DNA from: Acidobacteriota bacterium
GTDB lineage: Bacteria; Acidobacteriota; Terriglobia; Bryobacterales; Bryobacteraceae
Length of the DNA: 64,000 nucleotides
Direction: 5' to 3'
NCBI GenBank assembly: GCA_016213725.1
Contig: JACQZS010000135.1
Coordinates: 1-64,000, forward strand
The notes under the pieces are model-generated. The model searched no databases. It saw nothing but the letters and a program-made list of their open reading frames with translations, and had not been told where the DNA came from. Of this stretch, positions 25,132-33,801 are shown one piece after another. Numbering within the stretch: the stretch's first letter is position 1; the number at the start of each line of letters is the position of its first letter. A program made the position numbers and the translations under genes.

Positions 25132-26325
25132 ATGCGGATGGAATTCACACCGCGCCACTTCCTTCGCCTTGTGTCGTCGCCGTTGTTGCGCGCGTACTTC
25201 GAGCAGCGTCGCCTGCTCGCTGATTTTGACTGGAACGGCCTGGGCGACGAGATGGAGCCCTTGTACGACGCCTGGATGGCACTCCCAGGCAAAGAGGGAC
25301 ACGCCTGCTGGGTGGACTTCGAGACGGCGTTCGGGCTTTTTTCGCGGCGCGGCATCCAGACCGTTCTGGATTCGGCTGGGAGTACCGCCGAGCGTGAGAA
25401 GGTGCTCTCAACGATGGGCAAAGGCAGCACGGCGGACAAAGTCTTTCGTGTGCTGCTCGATCATCCGGACGTATTCGCCGTGGCCCGACGGTTCGCCTGG
25501 GCGGACGGTCTCAAGCGGCATTGGCAACCCCGACAAGACCTGCCCGCGTCGGATCCCCAAATTGACGAGACGTCGCTGGCAGAGTTCAAGGAGGCCGTGG
25601 CAGCACGGTACCGTAGGCTGGACGGGCGTGGCGAGTACAGCACGGGCAGAGCGCATTGGCGTGGCGAGGCTCTGTACATCATGATCTACATCTCGGACCA
25701 CCCCGAAGCGGTGGAGGAGTTCGAAAACTCGGACGACCTAAAGCGGCAGACGCGCCAGCGCGCATTCGATGTCGTGTACCGGTACGAGCCCGCGAGCGGG
25801 GCCTTCGAGATGTACGCTGAGGGGGACAAGGAGTTCCGCCGGAGTCTGGCCCAGGATTTCGTCGATCGTGTTCTAAAACAACAAGTGAGCTTGCCGGTCG
25901 ACGAGGTACTCTCATTCGACATCGAGAAGTTCAAGGATCCGAACTTCCGTTTCGCCACCGATAGCATGGATGGAGTCAGGTCCATGGAACTCTGCGCCAT
26001 GCGGTTGGCGGCCGCAGGCGCCAATGGCGGGCGGATCACATTTGGAGCGCAGCCGCGCATCTCGAAGCCGCAACTGCACGACTTCATCAAGAGAGGTCTG
26101 AACGAGACCCACTTGCCGCTGAAGCAGCTGACAGTCGAGCATGTGACCATCAAGGCCCAGGTGGCCAACGGCAGCCGGCGGCCTGCCAGTGTCACCTTCA
26201 ACATCAGCGCCAGCAATACGTGCAATTTGAAGGACACGACGGAGCACAACAAGATCCGCACGTGCCTGAAACGGTCGGGAGTGATCCGTGGACAGTCCGC
26301 TGACGCAGCTTCTCAATCGAGCTGA
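25132..26325 (+). CDS. Unknown protein, first gene of element module
   Basis: A 397-residue soluble protein that I cannot assign. The N-terminal ~150 residues are helical and charged, and the middle has regular charged/aromatic alternation (HWRGEALYIMIYISD, VVYRYEPASGAFEMYAEGDK). There is no transmembrane segment or P-loop, and no nuclease motif I recognise. The C-terminus (FNISASNTCNLKDTTEHNK) is polar. It is the first gene after the shared operator and overlaps the next gene by 38 bases, so it is probably the regulated leading gene of the module. A short GGGG precedes the ATG; a second ATG lies two codons later. Confidence 0.75.
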   Translation: MRMEFTPRHFLRLVSSPLLRAYFEQRRLLADFDWNGLGDEMEPLYDAWMALPGKEGHACWVDFETAFGLFSRRGIQTVLDSAGSTAEREKVLSTMGKGSTADKVFRVLLDHPDVFAVARRFAWADGLKRHWQPRQDLPASDPQIDETSLAEFKEAVAARYRRLDGRGEYSTGRAHWRGEALYIMIYISDHPEAVEEFENSDDLKRQTRQRAFDVVYRYEPASGAFEMYAEGDKEFRRSLAQDFVDRVLKQQVSLPVDEVLSFDIEKFKDPNFRFATDSMDGVRSMELCAMRLAAAGANGGRITFGAQPRISKPQLHDFIKRGLNETHLPLKQLTVEHVTIKAQVANGSRRPASVTFNISASNTCNLKDTTEHNKIRTCLKRSGVIRGQSADAASQSS

Positions 26326-27154
26326 TCTCACAGGACATGTCATCGGCTACGACGAGACGCGCCGATGGCCGGCCCAGGACCGCGATGCAATTCTACGTCT
26401 CGGCATCTTGCGGAAAGCTGCCGATGCGGAGTACGCCACCTGCGAGATCTGCGCGGACGGGGAGCCCTGCGATCTAATCCTGGACATCGGCCCTGACCCA
26501 CGCATCCACTGCCCACAACATGGCCTGGTGCGCATCGCGTGGGAGCGGCTCCAGCAGTGGGAGTTGGATTTCCAGAAGCTCGGCTTGTTTTTGATCGGGC
26601 AGCTTGGGCTGACCGGCGGGATGAACACTATTCCGCCGGGCCGGATCTGGCAACTTGGTCGCCGACAAGTGAGCGGCCGCACGGCGGAGTTCTTTCTGGT
26701 ACAGGGAATCGCCTGGCCGGATTCGCTTGACGTTCTGCGAGCGGCACCGAAGCTGGCGGGCTCGCCAGCGCCAATTATCGTGTGCCCGGATCAGCTGCCT
26801 CTGGAAGCCATGTGGCGGGAATCCGGCCGCGCATTTCTCCGGCTCACCGAATGGGCGCGCATCCACGACGGTCACCTCGTGGTCGACTTCGAGGCCTACG
26901 CCGACCTCTATCGCCAGACTGCCGAGGCTTTCGAGAAGCCTCTCACACCGACGCCGCCTGAAAGACGAGAGCGTCTCATTGAGGAGTTCTGTAAGACGCA
27001 CGGGTGCAAGGTCAAGCAGGTCTACACGTGGGCAGCCGTTGACCGGGGCGATCTGAACCGCTGGAAGAACGGCGACCCCACAATCCCAGACGGCGGCGAG
27101 CCCGCGATGCGAATCGAGCGCCTCCTTCAGTTGGACCAGCGGTCCAGGGCCTGA
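26288..27154 (+). CDS. Unknown protein with Cys/His cluster
   Basis: A 288-residue protein starting at GTG within the tail of the preceding gene. Residues about 50-80 carry CEICADGEPC followed by HCPQHG, which could bind zinc. Residues ~235-275 (EEFCKTHGCKVKQVYTWAAVDRGDLNRWKNG) look like a small helix-turn-helix with an adapter-like spacing. I know no family for it. The overlap with 25132-26325 suggests the two work together. The start is supported by a purine-rich stretch upstream rather than by homology. Confidence 0.72.
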   Translation: MDSPLTQLLNRADLTGHVIGYDETRRWPAQDRDAILRLGILRKAADAEYATCEICADGEPCDLILDIGPDPRIHCPQHGLVRIAWERLQQWELDFQKLGLFLIGQLGLTGGMNTIPPGRIWQLGRRQVSGRTAEFFLVQGIAWPDSLDVLRAAPKLAGSPAPIIVCPDQLPLEAMWRESGRAFLRLTEWARIHDGHLVVDFEAYADLYRQTAEAFEKPLTPTPPERRERLIEEFCKTHGCKVKQVYTWAAVDRGDLNRWKNGDPTIPDGGEPAMRIERLLQLDQRSRA

Positions 27155-27226
27155 TTTCGCTCCCATCATTTTTCCCATCACTCCCAACATTGATCCCCAA
27201 CATACCCCCTGCCCGATCATGGGCGC

Positions 27227-27484
27227 GTGGAACCGAATCGAACAAGCGCGGAGAGCCGAGAAACAGGCGAGCCGACCATTCAAACACTGCTGGACGAGCG
27301 GGATGTGGCGCGGTGGATTCGCGTCTCCGTGGCCACGCTCCGGTACTGGCGCGGCGAAGGGAAAGGCCCCCGCTACCGCAAGGTCGGGCAACTGGTCCGC
27401 TATGCCCCATCGGACGTCCAGGACTGGCTGAACACCCGTCCCGCCGGCGGCGAGGGCGTGAGCGAGGAGGCTTCCCGTGCCTGA
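27227..27484 (+). CDS. Excisionase-like HTH protein
   Basis: An 85-residue protein with a MerR/AlpA-like winged helix: LLDERDVARWIRVSVATLRYWRGEG followed by PRYRKVGQLVRYAPSDVQDWL. This is the standard helix_turn_helix_17/AlpA pattern of excisionases and small phage regulators. It starts at GTG 27227 and overlaps the helicase gene by eight bases. In an integrative element it would aid excision or regulate the genes that follow. The integrase itself is 9 kb downstream. Confidence 0.8.
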   Translation: MEPNRTSAESRETGEPTIQTLLDERDVARWIRVSVATLRYWRGEGKGPRYRKVGQLVRYAPSDVQDWLNTRPAGGEGVSEEASRA

Positions 27485-29141
27485 AGCCGCCTTCGCCGAT
27501 GTCGATGCCGGCCGCATTCTGCTGCGGGCCCCGTTCTCAAACTTGCTCATCTGCAAGCGGGTACCGGGCGCATCCTGGGACACCGCACGGCGCGTTTGGA
27601 CCTATCCCGCGACGCCGCAACACGCGCGCCTGATCCGATCCTCGATTCCGCGGCTTCAGGCCAGCTACAAATTCGCCGCACTTCTGGCCCCCAAGCCGGC
27701 GGCTGAAGCCCAGGTGCAACCGGCGCCGGCGCCGCCGACCCAGCCGGGGCCCACAATAGAACTCCCCGCCGGACTCAAAACCACGCCCTGGCGACACCAG
27801 ATCGATGCGTTTCGATTCGCCATGGAACGCCTGCTCCGTGGTGGCGGCGCCGCGCTTCTCGCCCTCGAGATGGGCGTCGGCAAGACGCTCGTCGCACTGA
27901 TGGTGCTGGCCGCGATAGCCGCCCGACGTATCCTCATCTGCTGCCCATTGCGCGTTGTGCCAGTTTGGGAGCAGCAGATCGAGCGCCACCTGGACCTCGC
28001 GCTGATCGTCGTGACCCTGGACGACAGCGCGGGCAGCGTCGCCAACAAGAAGAGACTCGCCGAGGAGAAACTCCGGCTCGCCGAGGCCACCGGGCGGCCG
28101 CTCGCCCTCATCATCAACTACGATTCTGTCTGGCGCGCGCCCTTTGCGGAGTGGGCTGAGCACCAGCAGTGGGACCTCATTATCGCCGACGAGTCGCACC
28201 GCCTGAAAGCACCTGGCGGCAAAGCCAGCCTGGCGTTCAAACGTCTGCGCTCCCGGGCCCGCGCGCGCCTGGCGCTCACCGGCACGCCGCTCCCGCACAG
28301 TCCGCTTGACGCCTATGCCCAGTTCCGCTTCCTGAACCACACCGTCTTCGGACCCTCCTTCGCCGCATTCCGGCAGAAGTACGCCGTCATGGGAGGATTC
28401 CAGCGCAAGCAGGTCACCGGTTTCCAGCAACTCGATGAACTCGAGGCGCTCATGAAGACCATCACCTTCCGCGTCTCGAAGGACGTCCTCGACCTGCCGC
28501 CTGAAACGCACGTGACCTATGAGTGCGAACTCTCCCCGGAAGCGCTCCGCGTTTATCGGGACCTCGAGCAGGACTTCGTCGCCGAGGTCCGTGATGGCCG
28601 GGTGACCGCCGCAAACGCCATGGTGAAGCTGCTGCGGTTGCAGCAGGTGGCCGGCGGCTGGGTGAAGACCGACGATGGCCAGTACCATCGCGTCGATTCA
28701 GCGAAGCAGAACCTTCTCGCGGACACGCTCGAAGACATCGGCCTCAACGAGCCGGTGGTCGTCTTCTGCAGATTCCACGCTGATCTGGATGCGGTTCATG
28801 AAGCCGCGAAGACCGCCGGGTTCGAGAGCCTGGAACTCTCCGGACGTCGCGACGAGCTGAAGCGCTGGCAGGACGGCGATGCCCAGGTGCTGGCGGTGCA
28901 GATCAGCGCCGGCGGCGTCGGCGTGGACCTCACCCGCGCCCGTTATTCCATCTACTTCTCGCTCAGCTTCTCGTTGGGCGAATACGACCAAGCCTTGAGC
29001 CGGGTTCACCGTCCCGGCCAAACGCGCCCCGTGGAGCACATCCACCTGGTGGCACGGAACACGGTGGATCGCAAGATCATGCGCGCACTCGAAAAGCGCG
29101 CCGAAGTCGTCGAGGCTATTTTGGCCGAGATCAAAGCCTAA
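27477..29141 (+). CDS. SNF2/SMARCAL1-like helicase
   Basis: A 554-residue SF2 ATPase typical of phages and integrative elements. The first ~60 residues (LLICKRVPGASWDTARRVW) resemble the small HARP-like cap found before the core in SMARCAL1-type proteins. Walker A is ALEMGVGKTLVAL (Lys136) and the DEAH-box equivalent is IIADESHRL (238-241). The C-terminal lobe has QISAGGVGVDLTRA and RVHRPGQTRPVEH. It may anneal or remodel DNA during replication or repair of the element. The start is a GTG overlapping the previous gene. A proline-rich linker (about 70-95) joins cap and core. Confidence 0.88.
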   Translation: MPEAAFADVDAGRILLRAPFSNLLICKRVPGASWDTARRVWTYPATPQHARLIRSSIPRLQASYKFAALLAPKPAAEAQVQPAPAPPTQPGPTIELPAGLKTTPWRHQIDAFRFAMERLLRGGGAALLALEMGVGKTLVALMVLAAIAARRILICCPLRVVPVWEQQIERHLDLALIVVTLDDSAGSVANKKRLAEEKLRLAEATGRPLALIINYDSVWRAPFAEWAEHQQWDLIIADESHRLKAPGGKASLAFKRLRSRARARLALTGTPLPHSPLDAYAQFRFLNHTVFGPSFAAFRQKYAVMGGFQRKQVTGFQQLDELEALMKTITFRVSKDVLDLPPETHVTYECELSPEALRVYRDLEQDFVAEVRDGRVTAANAMVKLLRLQQVAGGWVKTDDGQYHRVDSAKQNLLADTLEDIGLNEPVVVFCRFHADLDAVHEAAKTAGFESLELSGRRDELKRWQDGDAQVLAVQISAGGVGVDLTRARYSIYFSLSFSLGEYDQALSRVHRPGQTRPVEHIHLVARNTVDRKIMRALEKRAEVVEAILAEIKA

Positions 29142-29161
29142 CCGGAGAAAGGACGCTCGCA

Positions 29162-29605
29162 ATGAACATCGAGCAGTTGAAGGAGTTCGTGTGCCTGGAG
29201 ACGCGCAAACGCGAACTCGACTCGGAACTCAAAGCAATCGCAGCGCGGATTGACGACCTGGAGCAGGCCCTCGTGCCGCAGTTCTTGGCCGACGGCGTGG
29301 CCTCGATGAAGGTCGACGGCCGGACGGTCTACATCGCGCAGGACATCCACGCCAGCCCGGTGAACGACCGCGCGGAGGTCATCTCGGCACTGAAGACCTC
29401 CGAACTCGGCCAATACGTGTCGGAGAACTACAACACGCAGTCGCTCCGCGCATTCGTGCGCGAGGTCGCCGATGAGGCGCGCCTGCGCTGCCAGCAGCAG
29501 AACCGGCTCTTCACGGAAGAAGAAGTCCGCACCGCATTGCCGTCGCCGCTCTGCGACGCACTCAAGGTTTCGTTCGTTCATTCCCTGCGCAGCAGGAAAG
29601 CCTGA
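29162..29605 (+). CDS. Phage-type Gp33-like small protein
   Basis: This 147-residue acidic protein opens with a coiled coil (residues 1-45, LKEFVCLETRKRELDSELKAI) followed by VASMKVDGRTVYIAQDIHASP. This arrangement is common in small phage proteins sometimes labelled Gp33. Function unknown; its position between a helicase and an SSB-like gene suggests a replication or recombination accessory role. A GGAGAAAGGA-type ribosome site precedes the ATG. Confidence 0.7.
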   Translation: MNIEQLKEFVCLETRKRELDSELKAIAARIDDLEQALVPQFLADGVASMKVDGRTVYIAQDIHASPVNDRAEVISALKTSELGQYVSENYNTQSLRAFVREVADEARLRCQQQNRLFTEEEVRTALPSPLCDALKVSFVHSLRSRKA

Positions 29606-29622
29606 CAAGGAGAAAACACAGA

Positions 29623-30366
29623 ATGTCCACCGAACTGATTCAGATCCAGACGCCCCGCGCTCTTTCTGCACTCGAAAGCAGCCTGGACGCCATCAACGAG
29701 GCCATCGCCACCAACATCAGTGGCGGCGGCATCACGGACTTCGACCTGCCCCGCGTGAAGATCTCGGGCGGCGCCAGCCCGCGCTGGATCGTCCCCACGC
29801 TCGAGGGCGAAGAGACACTGGCGCGCATCGACGGCGTCATCGTCTACGCGCGCGATACCCGGGTTTACTACAAAACCGCCTTCGGCAAGGGCAGCGGCAA
29901 GCAGCCGCCGGATTGCTCGTCGTCCGACGGCATCACCGGCAAGGGCAAGCCGGGCGGTGATTGCTCGCGGTGTCCGCTGGCTGAATACGGCAGTGCGGAA
30001 GAAGGCGCCGGCCAGGCCTGCAAGCAGGTGAAGCAGATCTTTGTGCTGCGCGGCGATCTGCTGTTGCCCGAGGTCGTGTCGCTGCCGCCCACCAGCCTCA
30101 AGGGCGCGCGGCAATTCTTCCTGAAGCTGACCACGCAGGGCATCCCGTACTACCAGGCCGTGATCGGCATGGAACTCGAAAAGGCACAGAACGCCGCCGG
30201 CATCCAGTACGGCAAGGCGCTGCTCAAGTTCGTGCGCCGCCTCACGCCGGAGGAAGCGGCACGCGCGCAACAGTACCACCAGCTTTGCCGGACACTCGCC
30301 GAGCGCGTGCCCACCGGCCTCGATCCCGAAGTGCGCGACCAGGGCGGAGACCAGGGGCCGTTCTAA
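29623..30366 (+). CDS. Phage SSB-like protein, inferred
   Basis: A 247-residue protein. A central cysteine cluster (PPDCSSSDG, then GGDCSRCPLAEYGS, then QACKQ) is followed by LPPTSLKGARQFFLKL, a pattern I associate with phage/plasmid proteins proposed to bind single-stranded DNA. The tail VRDQGGDQGPF ends in Pro-Phe after a mildly acidic stretch, like the protein-binding tip of SSB. The SSB assignment is inference; the cysteines might bind zinc. A GGAGAAAA ribosome site is present. It would fit with the neighbouring helicases, primase and nuclease. Confidence 0.6.
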   Translation: MSTELIQIQTPRALSALESSLDAINEAIATNISGGGITDFDLPRVKISGGASPRWIVPTLEGEETLARIDGVIVYARDTRVYYKTAFGKGSGKQPPDCSSSDGITGKGKPGGDCSRCPLAEYGSAEEGAGQACKQVKQIFVLRGDLLLPEVVSLPPTSLKGARQFFLKLTTQGIPYYQAVIGMELEKAQNAAGIQYGKALLKFVRRLTPEEAARAQQYHQLCRTLAERVPTGLDPEVRDQGGDQGPF

Positions 30367-30378
30367 GCGGAGGACGCC

Positions 30379-30600
30379 ATGTACCTCGCCACAATCCTGG
30401 TCATCGCGCTTTCGCTCTGGTTCGTGCACTGGCTGACGGACTCCGAGCGCCGCCCCCTCACCCTCTCCGCGGCCCGCCTGCTTCGGCGTGCGGGCCGCTG
30501 GCTCTGGGCCACCGGCGAAGCAGTGGAGGTCGGCTACTTCCACAAACGCCAGGTGCGCGACAGCATTCAGCTCGAACTCGAAGCGGGAAAACGGCCATGA
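30379..30600 (+). CDS. Small membrane-anchored protein
   Basis: This 73-residue protein has one N-terminal hydrophobic helix (YLATILVIALSLWFVHWL), then a basic cytoplasmic-type tail (RRAGRWLWATGEAV). Function unknown. GGAGGA precedes the ATG and the stop overlaps the next start (ATGA), so it is probably translated as part of the module. Confidence 0.65.
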   Translation: MYLATILVIALSLWFVHWLTDSERRPLTLSAARLLRRAGRWLWATGEAVEVGYFHKRQVRDSIQLELEAGKRP

Positions 30601-30908
30601 ACGATGCGCAACTGACGGACGAACTCGCCAGCCGGGTGATGGGTTGGAAGGTGGCCTCCGGCCGCTTCGTCAAGCCGAGCCGCAGTTGGATCCCCAAGTG
30701 GCGGTTCGCCCCGCTGGAACGCTTGGAGGATGCCTTCCTTCTCCTGGACACGGCGCGCGCGGCATACACTCTGTCGCGCAGCGCCGCCGGCGCCTTCACG
30801 GTTTCGGTCCGGATCAACCAGGGGCGCGGCGAGGCCTCCGGTGAGCCGAAGCCCCGGACGATCACGATCGCACTCGCGGAGGCTGCCGGAATCGAGGTGG
30901 GTCGATGA
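30597..30908 (+). CDS. Small phage ABA-sandwich-type protein
   Basis: A 103-residue protein. The track ORF starts at 30285, but the ATGA overlap at 30597 is a much better start and gives MNDAQLTDELASRVMGWKVA. The pattern of an N-terminal helix, SWIPKWRFAPLERLEDAFLLL and a short strand region is typical of small phage 'ABA sandwich' proteins. Function unknown. It ends four bases into the nuclease gene. Confidence 0.65.
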   Translation: MNDAQLTDELASRVMGWKVASGRFVKPSRSWIPKWRFAPLERLEDAFLLLDTARAAYTLSRSAAGAFTVSVRINQGRGEASGEPKPRTITIALAEAAGIEVGR

Positions 30909-31213
30909 GCCGTCACAATGATCCCCGCGAGTCCACATTGGTCCGGCAGATCGTGGCCGCCCTTCGGGCCATGCCCGGCGTCGTTGTGCGTAAGCGCCAC
31001 GGCAGCAGTTGGTCGGTGGCCGGCGACCCGGATCTCTACGGCTCCTACCGGGGACGGCATTTCGAGATCGAAGTGAAGCGCCGTGACGGCGAAGTCACCG
31101 ACCTGCAGCGGGCGCGCCTTCGCGATTGGGAACGGTCTGGCGCACGGGCGGGTGTGGCTCGCAGCGTCCCGGAGGCGCTCGCAGTGGTTGGCATTCCGGA
31201 GGCAACACACTGA
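30905..31213 (+). CDS. VRR-NUC-type nuclease
   Basis: A 102-residue single-domain PD-(D/E)XK protein of the VRR-NUC family. Catalytic signature: AGDPDLYG followed by HFEIEVKRRDGEVTDLQ, so Asp, Glu and Lys are in the expected order. Stand-alone VRR-NUC proteins are common in phages and are thought to process branched DNA such as Holliday junctions. It overlaps both neighbours by ATGA or a single base. It probably resolves replication or recombination intermediates of the element. Confidence 0.85.
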   Translation: MSRHNDPRESTLVRQIVAALRAMPGVVVRKRHGSSWSVAGDPDLYGSYRGRHFEIEVKRRDGEVTDLQRARLRDWERSGARAGVARSVPEALAVVGIPEATH

Positions 31214-31692
31214 TGGCAGCGCCCTCGTACAGCCTCGATGCCTGGCGGCGTTTCCGCGAGCAAAAGGGGAGGCCGGAAACGCCCGCGAGTTCTTCGCCGG
31301 GAATCACTCTGGCGGACATCCCCGCCGACGCGGAAATGGATGACGGCATCGTCATCGGCTTCTGGAACGGCGAGCGGTTCGTGTCGTGGGAGAAGTGGCT
31401 CGCGACGGCGCCGATCACGGTGGATCCGGCGCCGGCGTCCCCGGCACTGCCCGAGGCCTCTGCATACCGTGCAACCTGCGGCAGCACTCCGGTGTGGCTG
31501 CGGAAGGATGGGGACCGCTGGCTGATGTTTGCCGGAACGCAGAAGAGCCGCCGGAGGGATTTCGCCTCGCCGTTTCTGGAACACGCGATCCGCACCGCGG
31601 AGGACTGGTACGGTCCAGCGGCCGACGGCTGGCACGCGGTCGAACGGGCGGTTGCACGGAAGGAGGAGGCACATGCCGATCCGGCCCAGTGA
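31213..31692 (+). CDS. Unknown element protein
   Basis: A 159-residue protein whose ATG shares its first base with the upstream stop. The track ORF begins earlier (31126) inside the nuclease gene. Features visible: acidic N-terminus, GFWNGERFVSWEKWL, and a middle FAGTQKSRRRDF region. I do not recognise a family. The HNH gene begins inside its 3' end. Confidence 0.6.
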   Translation: MAAPSYSLDAWRRFREQKGRPETPASSSPGITLADIPADAEMDDGIVIGFWNGERFVSWEKWLATAPITVDPAPASPALPEASAYRATCGSTPVWLRKDGDRWLMFAGTQKSRRRDFASPFLEHAIRTAEDWYGPAADGWHAVERAVARKEEAHADPAQ

Positions 31693-32068
31693 ACGCCACC
31701 GCTATCCGAAGGACTGGAAGTCAATCCGCCAGCGGATCCTCGAGCGCGCCGGACATCGGTGTGAGTTCTGCGGCGTCGAGAACGGGGCCATCGGCCGCCG
31801 GAAGCGCGACGGTAGCTTCGAACTCTTCCAGGGCATGGAAGTCGAGACGGCGGCGCTCGACGGCATCCGCCTCACGCGCATCGTCCTGACGATTGCCCAT
31901 CTCGACCACACGCCAGAGAACAATGCCAACGACAACTTGCGGGCCCTGTGCCAGCGCTGCCACCTGGCGCACGACGCCGCCGAGCACCAGCGAAACGCGC
32001 GGGATACCAGACACCGCAAGCTCGACGCGACCCGACCCCTGTTGGCCGGCCTGGAGACCACTCGATGA
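31673..32068 (+). CDS. HNH endonuclease
   Basis: This 131-residue protein starts at 31673 behind a perfect AAGGAGGAGG site. Zinc-type HNH motif: CEFCGVENG, then TIAHLDHTPENNANDNLRAL and CQRCHLAHD. The HLDH, N and H residues form the beta-beta-alpha-metal site. Small HNH enzymes like this in phages nick DNA near packaging sites or act as homing enzymes. No terminase lies nearby, so its role here is open. Confidence 0.85.
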   Translation: MPIRPSERHRYPKDWKSIRQRILERAGHRCEFCGVENGAIGRRKRDGSFELFQGMEVETAALDGIRLTRIVLTIAHLDHTPENNANDNLRALCQRCHLAHDAAEHQRNARDTRHRKLDATRPLLAGLETTR

Positions 32069-33801
32069 CAGATCCACGCAGCTTCCTACACAGCCTATTT
32101 GCGGAAAAGCCCGATGATGCCTATGTCCTGATCTGGACGCTGGCTGACAAGCGTTCGCACTGGTTTCGCGAGATCGATCGGGCAGCGGGATTCGTCGAGT
32201 CCGCGCGCGGCCGCGACATCTACGTCGGCGTCGGCTTGTCTCCGCAGGATTTCGGCCCATCGCGGCGCTGCCCATCAGACAGGGTCCTCGGCCTCGCAGG
32301 GTTCTGGGCCGATTTCGACCTGAAGTCGGAGGCGCACGCCAAGACCAAGCTTCCGACCTCCATCGAAGACGCACTCAGCGTTATCCCGCCCGCGATGTCG
32401 CCAACCGTGGTGATCGCCACCGGCAATGGCGCGCACGCCTGGTGGTTGTTCAAAGAACCCCTTGTATTCGACACCGTTGAAGAACGCCAGAGTGCAGCAG
32501 CGCTCATCGTGCGGTGGCAGACGTTGCTTCGTCTGAATGCCGCGGCACGCGGCTGGGCCTTCGACCGTTTGTCGGACCTGGCGCGGGTGTTGCGCATACC
32601 GGGAACGGTCAACAATAAGGACCCGAGAAATCCGAAGCCGGTCTCGGTTCACTCCAACGCCGGCCGCCGCTACAACCCGAGCGATTTTGCCGAGTTCCTG
32701 GACGGTCTAGGAATCCCCGACCCTGACGCCGAAGAGCGCGCGCGCCGCGAGTGGGCGGGCCGCATGGAAGACGCCCCGGTTGTCATCGACCTGAACGCGT
32801 CTGTGCCGGACGACCTCCTCAAGCGCTACATGGCCGCGGACATGCGCTTCAAGAACACCTGGCTCCGGCAGCGTCACGATCTCAGGGATCAATCGCAGTC
32901 GGGCTACGACTTGGCTCTGGCGGACTTCGGTGTCGATGCCGGCCTTGCGGACCAGCAGATTGTCGACTTGATCATTCACCACCGCCGGCTTCATGGGGAG
33001 CGTGCGCGCAGGAACGCCGACTACTTCGAACGCACGCTGGCGCGAGCGGCCGAACGGAAAGGCGGTGTTGATCCTTTCGCTCCTGAAACCGCCGCTGCAG
33101 ATCCTATCCAACCGCTCCAAAGTGACCCTCTACCCAAGCCGCCCGATCCTGAGCCGGATCCGGCAGCAGCCAAGGCCATCCTCTGCGAGCGTATCTCCCA
33201 GGCACTGGGAGTGCGGGTGCTCCGGCTTCTCAAGGTCACCGGCGAAGAGCCGACCTACGTGATGGAACTGGAGACCGCCACCATCAAGTTCTCCGGTGTC
33301 GGCAAGTTGATCGATCAGGCCAGCGTCCGCGTTGCCGTCGCCGCCGCCGTGAACCGCCTCATTCCTCGCATCAAGCCCAAAGCGTGGGAACGGTTGGCGC
33401 AGACTATGCTCGACGCGCTCACGGAACAGGAAGGTGGCGATGAAACCGACACCGTTGGTGTCACCAAGATGTATCTGACGCGCTATCTCACCGAGAGCGC
33501 CTTCATCCCCTCCATCGAAACTCAGCCGATTCAGTCGATCCGCAAACCCACGGTGATCGACGGCCACGTGGCCATTTCCGCCAGTGACCTTCAGATGCAC
33601 GTGAACAAGGCGTTCTTCCTCAGCCTCACGGTAAAAGCCATCGCGCAGATGCTCACAGTCCTGGGGGCTAAGAGCGTGCGCATCCGAGGCGCGCGGCTTC
33701 GAGACCAGAGCCGGTGGCTGTTGCCCAAAGACCTGTTCGATCTGGCGGACTTCACCGCGCCGCCTGCCAACGCTGAGGAGGTTTCCGATGAACGCGCATG
33801 A
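32065..33801 (+). CDS. Archaeo-eukaryotic-type primase-like protein
   Basis: A 578-residue protein starting in an ATGA overlap at 32065. The primase signature includes GFWADFDLKSE with the two catalytic acids Asp83 and Asp85, followed by ATGNGAHAWWLF with His124 in the expected place, and LARVLRIPGTVNNK, common to RepB/DUF3854-type primases. The C-terminal third (about 380-578) is mostly helical, with no helicase motif. It would prime replication of the element or its excised circle. It overlaps the UvrD-like gene by 14 bases. Confidence 0.8.
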   Translation: MTDPRSFLHSLFAEKPDDAYVLIWTLADKRSHWFREIDRAAGFVESARGRDIYVGVGLSPQDFGPSRRCPSDRVLGLAGFWADFDLKSEAHAKTKLPTSIEDALSVIPPAMSPTVVIATGNGAHAWWLFKEPLVFDTVEERQSAAALIVRWQTLLRLNAAARGWAFDRLSDLARVLRIPGTVNNKDPRNPKPVSVHSNAGRRYNPSDFAEFLDGLGIPDPDAEERARREWAGRMEDAPVVIDLNASVPDDLLKRYMAADMRFKNTWLRQRHDLRDQSQSGYDLALADFGVDAGLADQQIVDLIIHHRRLHGERARRNADYFERTLARAAERKGGVDPFAPETAAADPIQPLQSDPLPKPPDPEPDPAAAKAILCERISQALGVRVLRLLKVTGEEPTYVMELETATIKFSGVGKLIDQASVRVAVAAAVNRLIPRIKPKAWERLAQTMLDALTEQEGGDETDTVGVTKMYLTRYLTESAFIPSIETQPIQSIRKPTVIDGHVAISASDLQMHVNKAFFLSLTVKAIAQMLTVLGAKSVRIRGARLRDQSRWLLPKDLFDLADFTAPPANAEEVSDERA

